Positions 49,910 through 55,479 of a stretch of 55,479 bases of DNA are shown in pieces. Every line of letters starts with the position of its first letter. Positions within the stretch are counted from its first letter, which is position 1. The position numbers were made by a program, and so were the translations under genes. The DNA is taken from contig NZ_LLZI01000230.1 of the NCBI RefSeq assembly GCF_001509485.1, positions 1 to 55,479 of the forward strand, in the 5' to 3' direction. This DNA comes from Streptomyces sp. NRRL F-4489 (lineage in GTDB: Bacteria; Actinomycetota; Actinomycetes; Streptomycetales; Streptomycetaceae). The notes under the pieces are model-generated. The model was not told where the DNA came from. It saw only the letters and a list, made by a program, of their open reading frames with translations, and made no database searches.

Positions 49910-50416
49910 ATGACTGCTGAAAATACCCATCCTGCGGCACACAGCCGCGAACGCCAGCACCCTTCCGGCGCCCACCACCTTCCCGCGGACGATCCGCCTC
50001 CCGGCCCGCCCGCCCGGCGGACAGGTGCCGCACCGGAGAACGCCCTGGAGTGCACGGCGGCTGCGCTGAAGGCGAGGATGCGGGGCTTACTGCACGCCGG
50101 AGTGCTCCCCTTCGCGCTGGCCGGCGGCATCGTCCTGATCGCCCTTACCCACTCGGCAGCAGCAGTTGCCGCCTGCTCGGTGTACGCGCCGTCGGCCTGC
50201 CTGCTGTTCGGTACCAGTGCGCTCCCCCACTTCGCACACACCGGCGGCACCGCGGTGGTCGCCCTCGTCATCGCCGGGGGTCTGCTCTACACAGCGGGCG
50301 CCGCCGTGTACGGCCTCAAGCGCCCCGACCCCTGGCCGCGCTGGTTCGGCTTCCACGCACTCACCATCGCCGCCCTCACCGCGCACTACACAGCCATCTT
50401 CCTGGGAGCTACCTGA
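49910..50416 (+). CDS. Hemolysin III (PAQR/TrhA)-type membrane protein, apparently lacking its middle
   Basis: A 168-residue protein. Segments RMRGLLHAGVLPFALAGGIV, ACLLFGTSALPH, then GGTAVVALVIAGGLLYTAGA and KRPDPWPRWFGFH, then LTIAALTAHYTAI are those of the hemolysin III family. About 90 residues usually found between SALYH and the later GGTAVVAL are absent, and a usual four-residue piece after WFGFH (EVFH, with a conserved His) is missing too. Two metal-site elements are therefore lost, so it is probably non-functional. The 50-residue hydrophilic N-terminus is not typical. The frame stays open. Confidence 0.7.
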   Translation: MTAENTHPAAHSRERQHPSGAHHLPADDPPPGPPARRTGAAPENALECTAAALKARMRGLLHAGVLPFALAGGIVLIALTHSAAAVAACSVYAPSACLLFGTSALPHFAHTGGTAVVALVIAGGLLYTAGAAVYGLKRPDPWPRWFGFHALTIAALTAHYTAIFLGAT

Positions 50417-50557
50417 CCAGCGACAGCCATGTCCGCCGTGCGCCGTGCGCCGTAAAAGACGTTCACTGCTATTCACCTATCTATTGCGGCCGGATGAGGG
50501 TTTAGCATGCCTCGTGAACAGTGTTTCTGCCGACGCAAGCAGAGTGCCGCCAGTGAC

Positions 50558-50587
50558 CGGACATGCACCGTTACCGCGTGCTAGTGT
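50558..50587 (+). promoter_or_regulatory. Candidate promoter of the second cold-shock gene
   Basis: CGGACA (50558-50563), an 18-bp spacer and TAGTGT (50582-50587), giving a leader of about 160 bases. Nothing else is recognisable in the 50417-50754 gap. Confidence 0.35.
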
Positions 50588-50754
50588 CGACCTCAGTTGC
50601 AGTTGTGGTTCCCAAAAACTTCAACGCTTACGGCAGCATTTAGCTGCGGGAAGCGCTATGTATTCCCGGCTGTTCTCCGGGCGGGGCATCATCGCGGCGA
50701 CCCGGCATCCGTGGATTGCAGGTGCCGGCGTACTGCCCCACAAGGAGATATGAC

Positions 50755-50958
50755 ATGGCGTCTGGCACTGTGAAGTGGTTCAACGCGGCCAAGGGTTTCG
50801 GCTTCATCGAGCAGGACGGCGGAGGCGCTGACGTGTTCGCCCACTTCTCGAACATCGCCGCACAGGGCTTCCGTGAGCTGCTCGAAGGCCAGAGGGTCAC
50901 CTTCGACATCGCATCGGGCCAGAAGGGCCCGACTGCCGAGAATATCGTCCCCGCCTGA
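50755..50958 (+). CDS. Cold-shock protein (CspA family), second copy
   Basis: A 67-residue cold-shock domain protein with RNP1 KGFGFIEQ and RNP2 DVFAHFSNI. An excellent Shine-Dalgarno (AAGGAGATAT, 50742-50751) precedes ATG 50755. It differs from the copy at 12971 (for example FNAAKGF against FNSEKGF) and lies directly upstream of a DEAD-box helicase gene, a pairing that resembles SCO5921/SCO5920 of S. coelicolor from memory. Confidence 0.97.
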   Translation: MASGTVKWFNAAKGFGFIEQDGGGADVFAHFSNIAAQGFRELLEGQRVTFDIASGQKGPTAENIVPA

Positions 50959-51250
50959 CGCTGACGCGCACTTCCTGGACGGGCAACGTATCCGTCGGGT
51001 ACCGGCCCCAGCTACGGGCATGCCCTCAGTGATGCCACCTGTGGGACAGGACCGCCCCCAAGCTCTTCTCCAGGGGTGCACGCCGTTCCCGGGCCAACGC
51101 CCGTTGACGTCCGGGATCCCACTCCCATAAGACCTCACCCATTTCATCACCTGCGCGCCGCCCCGGATTCACTGCATGGCGACTTCGCTTTCGCATTCCA
51201 TTTCGGCCCGTTCTTGTGATTCCCTGCGCTGCTCTTCCGCTGCGGGAATT

Positions 51251-51273
51251 CCTTGATACGTGCCGTATCAAGG
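51251..51273 (+). promoter_or_regulatory. Perfect 10-bp hairpin overlapping the helicase gene's ribosome binding site
   Basis: CCTTGATACG-TGC-CGTATCAAGG. The last four bases (AAGG, 51270-51273) are also the first half of the Shine-Dalgarno AAGGAAGG (51270-51277). Folding would hide half of the ribosome site. It could also be a protein operator. Otherwise the 50959-51250 stretch shows only a weak ATTCCC/GGGAAT pair. Confidence 0.55.
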
Positions 51274-51284
51274 AAGGTTCTCAA

Positions 51285-52802
51285 ATGAACCCCACACGTA
51301 CGAACGACCGCACCTCCCGGACCCGCCGCACCGGCGGCCCCGCTTTCGGTTCCGGCGCCGGTTCGGGCCGGGGCAGTCGCTTCGGCTCGTCCGCCCCGAG
51401 CCGTTCAGGGGGCCCGAGCCGCTCAGGCGGCCACGGCCGGCGGCGGCCCGCCGCCTCCTCGGGCGAGTTCGCCCTGCCGAAGACGATCACTCCCGCACTG
51501 CCCGCGGTCGAGGCGTTCGCCGACCTCGACATGCCCGCCCAACTGCTGGCCGCACTGACCGCGCAGGGCATAAGCGTCCCGTTCCCGATCCAGGGCGCGA
51601 CTCTGCCCAACACTCTCGCGGGTCGTGACGCCCTGGGACGCGGGCGCACCGGATCCGGTAAGACCCTCGCCTTCGGCCTGGCTCTGCTGGCCCGCACCGC
51701 CGGCCTGCGCGCCGAGCCCCGCCAGCCGCTGGCCCTGGTCCTCGTCCCGACGCGTGAGCTGGCCCAGCAGGTGACCGACGCGCTCACCCCCTACGCCCGC
51801 TCGGTGAAGCTGCGTCTGGCCACCGTCGTCGGCGGAACGTCGATCGGCAGGCAGGCCAGCGCCCTGCGGGGCGGCGCGGAAATCGTCGTCGCCACGCCGG
51901 GCCGGCTCAAGGACCTCATCGACCGCGGTGACTGCCGGCTGAACCAGGTCGGTATCACCGTCCTGGACGAGGCCGACCAGATGGCCGACATGGGCTTCAT
52001 GCCCCAGGTCACCGCGCTCCTGGACCAGGTGCGCCCCGAGGGCCAGCGGATGCTGTTCTCCGCCACCCTCGACCGCAACGTCGACCTTCTGGTCCGCCGC
52101 TACCTCACCGACCCGGTCGTCCACTCCGTCGACCCGTCCGCCGGTGCGGTCACCACCATGCAGCACCACGTGCTGCATGTGCACGGCGCGGACAAGCACC
52201 GTACGACCACCGAGATCGCGGCACGCGACGGCCGGGTGATCATGTTCCTGGACACCAAGCACGCTGTGGACAAGCTCACCGAGCACCTGCTGGCCAGCGG
52301 TGTCCGGGCCGCCGCGCTGCACGGCGGGAAGGCGCAGTCGCAGCGCACCAGGACCCTGACCCAGTTCAAGACCGGGCACGTCACCGTGCTCGTCGCCACG
52401 AACGTCGCCGCCCGCGGCATCCACGTCGACAACCTCGACCTGGTCGTCAATATCGACCCGCCGACCGACCACAAGGATTACCTCCACCGCGGCGGCCGCA
52501 CCGCGCGGGCCGGTGAGCAAGGAAGCGTCGTTACCCTGGTCACCCCCAACCAGCGCCGCAGCATGAGCCGGCTCATGACCGCCGCCGGAATCGTGCCCCA
52601 GATCACCCAGATCCGTGCCGGCGAAGAGGCGCTGAGCCAGATCACCGGCGCCCAGGCACCCTCCGGCATCCCCGTCACGATCACCGCGCCGGTGGCCGAG
52701 CGGCGTAAGCGCAGCGCGGCCTCACGCGGCCGACGCAGCCCCGCCTCGGCTGCCCTGCGCAGGACCGCGCGGCAGACCTCCTTCGACGCCGCGGCGGCCT
52801 AG
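51285..52802 (+). CDS. DEAD-box ATP-dependent RNA helicase (RhlE/CsdA-like)
   Basis: A 505-residue RNA helicase. The first 60 residues are a Gly/Arg/Ser-rich disordered tail. Helicase motifs follow in order: Q motif (FPIQGATLPNTLAGRD), I (GRTGSGKT, about 120-127), Ia (PTRELAQQ), II (VLDEADQMADMGF, about 227), III (SATLD), and VI (HRGGRTARAG, about 402). A basic C-terminal tail (RKRSAASRGRRSPASAALRR) should bind RNA. Cold-induced helicases of this kind open structured mRNAs. ATG 51285 has AAGGAAGG upstream. Confidence 0.96.
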   Translation: MNPTRTNDRTSRTRRTGGPAFGSGAGSGRGSRFGSSAPSRSGGPSRSGGHGRRRPAASSGEFALPKTITPALPAVEAFADLDMPAQLLAALTAQGISVPFPIQGATLPNTLAGRDALGRGRTGSGKTLAFGLALLARTAGLRAEPRQPLALVLVPTRELAQQVTDALTPYARSVKLRLATVVGGTSIGRQASALRGGAEIVVATPGRLKDLIDRGDCRLNQVGITVLDEADQMADMGFMPQVTALLDQVRPEGQRMLFSATLDRNVDLLVRRYLTDPVVHSVDPSAGAVTTMQHHVLHVHGADKHRTTTEIAARDGRVIMFLDTKHAVDKLTEHLLASGVRAAALHGGKAQSQRTRTLTQFKTGHVTVLVATNVAARGIHVDNLDLVVNIDPPTDHKDYLHRGGRTARAGEQGSVVTLVTPNQRRSMSRLMTAAGIVPQITQIRAGEEALSQITGAQAPSGIPVTITAPVAERRKRSAASRGRRSPASAALRRTARQTSFDAAAA

Positions 52803-52865
52803 CAACCTCGTGATGCCAGAAGCCTTGTGATCAGGAAATGGACCCATCACTGCAGGAGGCACCTT

Positions 52866-53276
52866 TTGACGCTGGTTCAGATGCAGCCCCGCTCGACGAA
52901 CATCACCCCAGCACACAGGACTGCGGCGGACGCCATGGACGCAGGCGCACTGCAAGTCTGCGACGACATGACCGTCGAAGTCGCCCTGTCCGTCATGGCC
53001 GGCGCCCGCACCGGGCACCTGGCCGTCTGCGACAACGACGGCCTGTGCGCCCAACTGGTCACCCGGAGCCAGCTCACCGCAATCCGTGACGGCTTCGCGT
53101 ACACCGACCGCGTTCAACTGCGCGACATCCTCGGCGCCAGCGGGCCGTCCACCTCACCCGTGACCACGAGCGCCGAAGCCGAGCACGCGGTGCTGGGCGG
53201 CCGACTCGCCGCGCTGCCGGTCGCCGAAGACCAGGACAGCGCTCCCGGCGTCCTCGCCCTTGCCCTTGCGCACTGA
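52866..53276 (+). CDS. CBS-domain protein
   Basis: A 136-residue protein with a tandem CBS pair: VCDDMTVEVALSVMAGARTG and HLAVCDNDGLCAQLVTRSQL, then VTTSAEAEHAVLGGRLAALP and VAEDQD. CBS pairs bind adenosine nucleotides and could make this an energy sensor. The TTG at 52866 is chosen because AGGAGG lies seven bases upstream and it yields the start TLVQMQPRSTNITPAHRTAA. It follows the helicase gene by 63 bases. Confidence 0.78.
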   Translation: MTLVQMQPRSTNITPAHRTAADAMDAGALQVCDDMTVEVALSVMAGARTGHLAVCDNDGLCAQLVTRSQLTAIRDGFAYTDRVQLRDILGASGPSTSPVTTSAEAEHAVLGGRLAALPVAEDQDSAPGVLALALAH

Positions 53277-53325
53277 ACCGCCTCACCGCGGTAGAACCAT
53301 CCCGTCCTTCTCCCTGTGAGGCATC

Positions 53326-53637
53326 ATGCGCTGCATCATCGCCCGCTTCCCGTTCGACCTCACCAAGAGCGGCGTCCTGGAAGCCATGAAGGGCGTCAAG
53401 CCAGAACAGGTCATCGGCGAGTCGGTGATCATCGGCCGCCGCACCTACCCGGTCAAGCAGGTCGGGCAGGCCATCACGCGCCAGGACCGCCGCGATTTCA
53501 GCGCCGGTGAAGTTCTCCGGGCCATGACTCAGCTCGGCTTCACCTGCCCCGGCCTCCGCCGGACCGCCGCGCGCAAGCGTGTCCCCGCCCCGTTCCAGCA
53601 GGCTCCCGCGATGCCCGGCGCCCCTGCCGCCGTCTGA
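53326..53637 (+). CDS. SCO5918-family conserved protein
   Basis: A 103-residue protein recognised as the actinobacterial SCO5918 family: MRCIIARFPFDLTKSGVLEA, then GESVIIGRRTYPVKQVGQAI and TRQDRRDFSAGEVLRAMTQL. Function unknown. It completes a cluster (csp, helicase, CBS, SCO5918-like) that is probably conserved in the genus. GTGAGG precedes the ATG, and a terminator follows 37 bases after the stop. Confidence 0.85.
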   Translation: MRCIIARFPFDLTKSGVLEAMKGVKPEQVIGESVIIGRRTYPVKQVGQAITRQDRRDFSAGEVLRAMTQLGFTCPGLRRTAARKRVPAPFQQAPAMPGAPAAV

Positions 53638-53674
53638 CCGACGGGCAGGCCCGAGCCGCCACCGGGACAACAGT

Positions 53675-53708
53675 GAGGGTCCGACCGGCAGGTACCGGTC
53701 GGGCCCTC
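53675..53708. terminator. Terminator at the end of the cold-shock cluster
   Basis: A 14-bp stem with one G-T pair (GAGGGTCCGACCGG / CCGGTCGGGCCCTC) and a six-base loop, between convergent genes. Confidence 0.82.
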
Positions 53709-53748
53709 GCCTCATGCCACGCGGTCCGTCAGCGCGCAGCGTTGCACT

Positions 53749-54108
53749 TCACTGGTCGGAGTAGCTGAAGTCACCCACGGTCCAAGCGCTGACGTCCTCG
53801 ATCGCCACGCGGTACATCCCGCCTGTCTCCGGGATCCCCACCGTGCCCTGCAGAATCCGCGCCACATGGAAATGCAGATGAGTGGGCGCCTTCTCCGCAC
53901 TCGTCGTAGCGGTGAAGGCGGCGGAGAATTCATGGAGACGGGCCGAGTCCGCCAGGACCTCGGACACCCGCTGCCTCCAGACAGCTTCGGGAGCCAGCCG
54001 ACCCGTGATGACAGCACCACCGGCGACCACGGTCAGAGACATCTGATTGCTGTGCCCGGACTCCACCAAGGCAGCGACGTCAACAAGCAGTTCGTCAGGC
54101 TTCGACAT
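53749..54108 (-). CDS. Hypothetical protein, possibly GvpU-like
   Basis: A 119-residue protein with a beta pattern near the start (NQMSLTVVAGGAVITGRLAP) and THLHFHVARILQGTVGIPET near the end. This resembles gas-vesicle accessory protein GvpU as I remember it, but no other gvp gene is near. There is no clear ribosome binding site; TAGAAT (54117-54122 read leftwards) lies eight bases before the ATG, so the message may be almost leaderless. Confidence 0.5.
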   Translation of the reverse strand: MSKPDELLVDVAALVESGHSNQMSLTVVAGGAVITGRLAPEAVWRQRVSEVLADSARLHEFSAAFTATTSAEKAPTHLHFHVARILQGTVGIPETGGMYRVAIEDVSAWTVGDFSYSDQ

Positions 54109-54930
54109 GGGAAGCCATTCTAATCAACGCCATTCGGTCCGCCTGAGCGGTGGCACTGCTATCGCTCAGCCAGCTGGTGCACACACATGCAACGTTGAGG
54201 AAGAAACAACAATTCTGTCCAATGACGTCGCAGTCTGCGGATTGAAGCTTTGCTGTGCGGGGGATCGGACATTGCGGTGAGGGGCGGGGTCAGCCGGACG
54301 TGGTGCATGCCTGGCGGTCCCGCCAGATGGTTCCGTCGGGCCGCCGGCTGATGAGTTCGAGGTCGCGTACGTCGCCCCGGACCGGTCGGAGTTACGGGCG
54401 GCTGGCGGACGGGTGGACAGTGCCGCCGTGCTCGGGCCGTGGCGACGCCAGCACTCGGGGCACATGGCCAAGCGGTGCTGTGCGAGGTGCACTACGGCCC
54501 TACGCCCTCTCGCGCGTCTTCGTCCGCACCACGGGTCGCTGGATCACCGCACCGTGGGCTCCGTCTGCCGCTGGTGAACCCCGCCTTCGCGGACTTCACC
54601 TGGCACCACGTCCCCGCGGACCGCCGCGGCCGGCCTGGACGACACCAACGAGGCCGCCGTCGCGCGCGCCCTGGACACGTTGCTGACCCGCGCCGAGTAC
54701 GGACCGGATGCCCGCACAAGCGCGCGTTCTCGGCCGGACCCGCGCGGCCGCCGCCCTCCCGGCGCCCGCCCGGCGGCTGCAACCGAGCCCCCTCCCGAGG
54801 CCGGGGGCAGGACTCCACCGCGCCGGTACGGGCCGCCGGGTGGTGTCCTTCGGGATCTTCGACGCCCATGCCGAAGCTGAAAGGCTGTGCAGGGCAGCAG
54901 CCAGTTGGTGCCCGCGGTGAGGTTGGTCAA
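54109..54930. other. About 820 bp without a supported gene
   Basis: Short protein-like pieces occur in different frames and strands. One is the minus-strand tail DVRDLELISRRPDGTIWRDR with QACTTSG before a stop at about 54290. Another is the plus-strand piece AGLDDTNEAAVARALDTLLT with RAEYGPDA near 54630-54710. None has a start or a recognised family, and the frames do not join up. Decayed genes are the likely explanation. Confidence 0.45.
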
Positions 54931-55125
54931 TCAGGGCCAGCCGACATTCTGTGCTACGAGCCACATCAGCCCCAGCCATCCCCCGGCCGCGACCAGCAGG
55001 ACGAGAGAGAGGAGCATGAGTGTGGCGATTCGTATCGGCGGGTCCGGCTCCGGCGGCTCCGGGGGGACATGACCGTGGATATGTTCCGCACGCAGGCAGT
55101 CAGGGCAGCCGGGATGATTCAGCAT
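54931..55125 (-). CDS. Small single-span membrane protein
   Basis: A 64-residue protein: a Cys-containing start (MLNHPGCPDCLRAEHIHGHV), a Pro/Glu stretch, and one membrane helix (IATLMLLSLVLLVAAGGWLG). GGGAGG lies about nine bases before ATG 55125, which supports it. It begins one base after the preceding tiny ORF, so it should be the last gene of the GH15 transcript. Function unknown. Confidence 0.6.
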   Translation of the reverse strand: MLNHPGCPDCLRAEHIHGHVPPEPPEPDPPIRIATLMLLSLVLLVAAGGWLGLMWLVAQNVGWP

Positions 55126-55126
55126 C

Positions 55127-55288
55127 TCAGGACCACCTCCCGCTGCCGGAGAGAGGGGTCTGGTACCGGGCCTCCAGGTCGGGGGCGACGGAGAGCACCG
55201 CGGTGAGTCGGAAGGGGCCGGCCGGGCTCGGCGGCGGGCCGGGGGCGAGGCGGGAGTCGGCGTTGTTGCCGTGATCGGCTGCCGTCAT
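55127..55288 (-). CDS. Tiny ORF coupled to the GH15 gene
   Basis: A 53-residue frame (MTAADHGNNADSRLAPGPPP, then SPAGPFRLTAVLSVAPDLEA). Its ATG shares one base with the GH15 stop (TGATG) and AGGA lies ten bases upstream. No family is recognised; being squeezed between two credible genes supports translation. Confidence 0.45.
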   Translation of the reverse strand: MTAADHGNNADSRLAPGPPPSPAGPFRLTAVLSVAPDLEARYQTPLSGSGRWS

Positions 55289-55479
55289 CAGACGATGTCC
55301 TGGTCGAATCGGTCGTCGGAGAGGTCGAAGTTGCGGCCCACCTGGCGCTTGAGGCGGGGGTCCCACTCCTCCGCCAGCAACCCCAGGTCGTTGCGGAGCG
55401 AGAGCAGCCGCTCGAAGAGCTTGCGGGCCTCCTCCACCCGGCCGATCATCGCCAGATCGTCCGCCAGCCAGAACGAGCA
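55288..55479 (-). CDS. GH15-family glycoside hydrolase, C-terminus only
   Basis: The last 63 codons of a gene that enters from the right edge. FWLADDLAMIGRVEEARKLF, then ERLLSLRNDLGLLAEEWDPR and LKRQVG are the typical end of the glucoamylase/trehalase (alpha,alpha-6) barrel. Instead of the usual NFPQAFSH ending it finishes NFDLSDDRFDQDIV, so the tail is divergent. Substrate (starch-type dextrin or trehalose) cannot be told from this part. Confidence 0.8.
   Translation of the reverse strand, partial: CSFWLADDLAMIGRVEEARKLFERLLSLRNDLGLLAEEWDPRLKRQVGRNFDLSDDRFDQDIV

Overview
The window is high-GC actinobacterial DNA, almost certainly a Streptomyces chromosome. Third codon positions are strongly G/C, many genes start with GTG and overlap by GTGA or ATGA, and it carries RbpA with a sigma-R-type promoter, Ku/LigD-polymerase end joining, a DasR-type operator upstream of a chitinase, and several proteins typical of the genus (DUF6230/DUF6114 pair, SCO5918-like protein, MocR/YczE pair). 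I saw no rRNA or tRNA gene, CRISPR array or antibiotic gene cluster.

Layout. 0-10.5 kb: a divergent LacI-family regulator (cut by the left edge) and a six-gene operon, namely lipoprotein sugar-binding protein, two permeases, GH5 (GH5_18-like) beta-mannosidase, GH85 endo-beta-N-acetylglucosaminidase and GH38 alpha-mannosidase. Together these read as a high-mannose N-glycan harvesting locus, with a near-perfect LacI palindrome inside the promoter. 10.5-35.7 kb: mostly housekeeping and conserved genes. These include a lipoprotein esterase, orphan MT0933-like antitoxin, GNAT, cold-shock protein, DD-carboxypeptidase, MurJ, LigD-polymerase/Ku, S4 and YchJ proteins, an FtsK/TraB-like ATPase, MocR/YczE/GDPD, RbpA, FxsA, Ppm1/Lnt, an amidohydrolase with an Lrp regulator, and an acyl-CoA dehydrogenase/AttH-like/phosphotransferase trio. 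36-41.7 kb: a secreted GH18 chitinase under dre-like sites, a TetR-DUF6230-DUF6114 unit with two matching inverted repeats, and an aldehyde dehydrogenase.

41.7-50.4 kb is accessory and decaying. It holds an excisionase-integrase fusion with an internal amber stop, a low-GC orphan ORF with its own terminator, a cytochrome P450 remnant, a frameshifted IS transposase abutting the tail of an NRAMP-type transporter gene, MgtC preceded by a free-standing copy of its own C-terminal domain, a VOC protein, and a second NRAMP-type gene that appears to lack its middle. That gene sits behind an M-box (ykoK) magnesium riboswitch and a 25-codon leader ORF. A hemolysin-III protein that also appears to lack its middle lies further right.

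48.9-53.7 kb is a cold-shock/RNA-remodelling cluster: a MerR-type regulator behind a roughly 625-nt repeat-rich leader that ends in a strong hairpin, CspA, a DEAD-box RNA helicase whose Shine-Dalgarno is partly buried in a perfect 10-bp hairpin, a CBS-domain protein and an SCO5918-like protein. The right end holds a possible GvpU-like protein, about 0.8 kb of unassignable sequence, and the C-terminus of a GH15 hydrolase coupled to two tiny ORFs. The most interesting parts are the N-glycan locus, the M-box/leader-ORF/metal-transport wreckage, the repeat-rich leader RNA and the TetR-DUF6230-DUF6114 unit.
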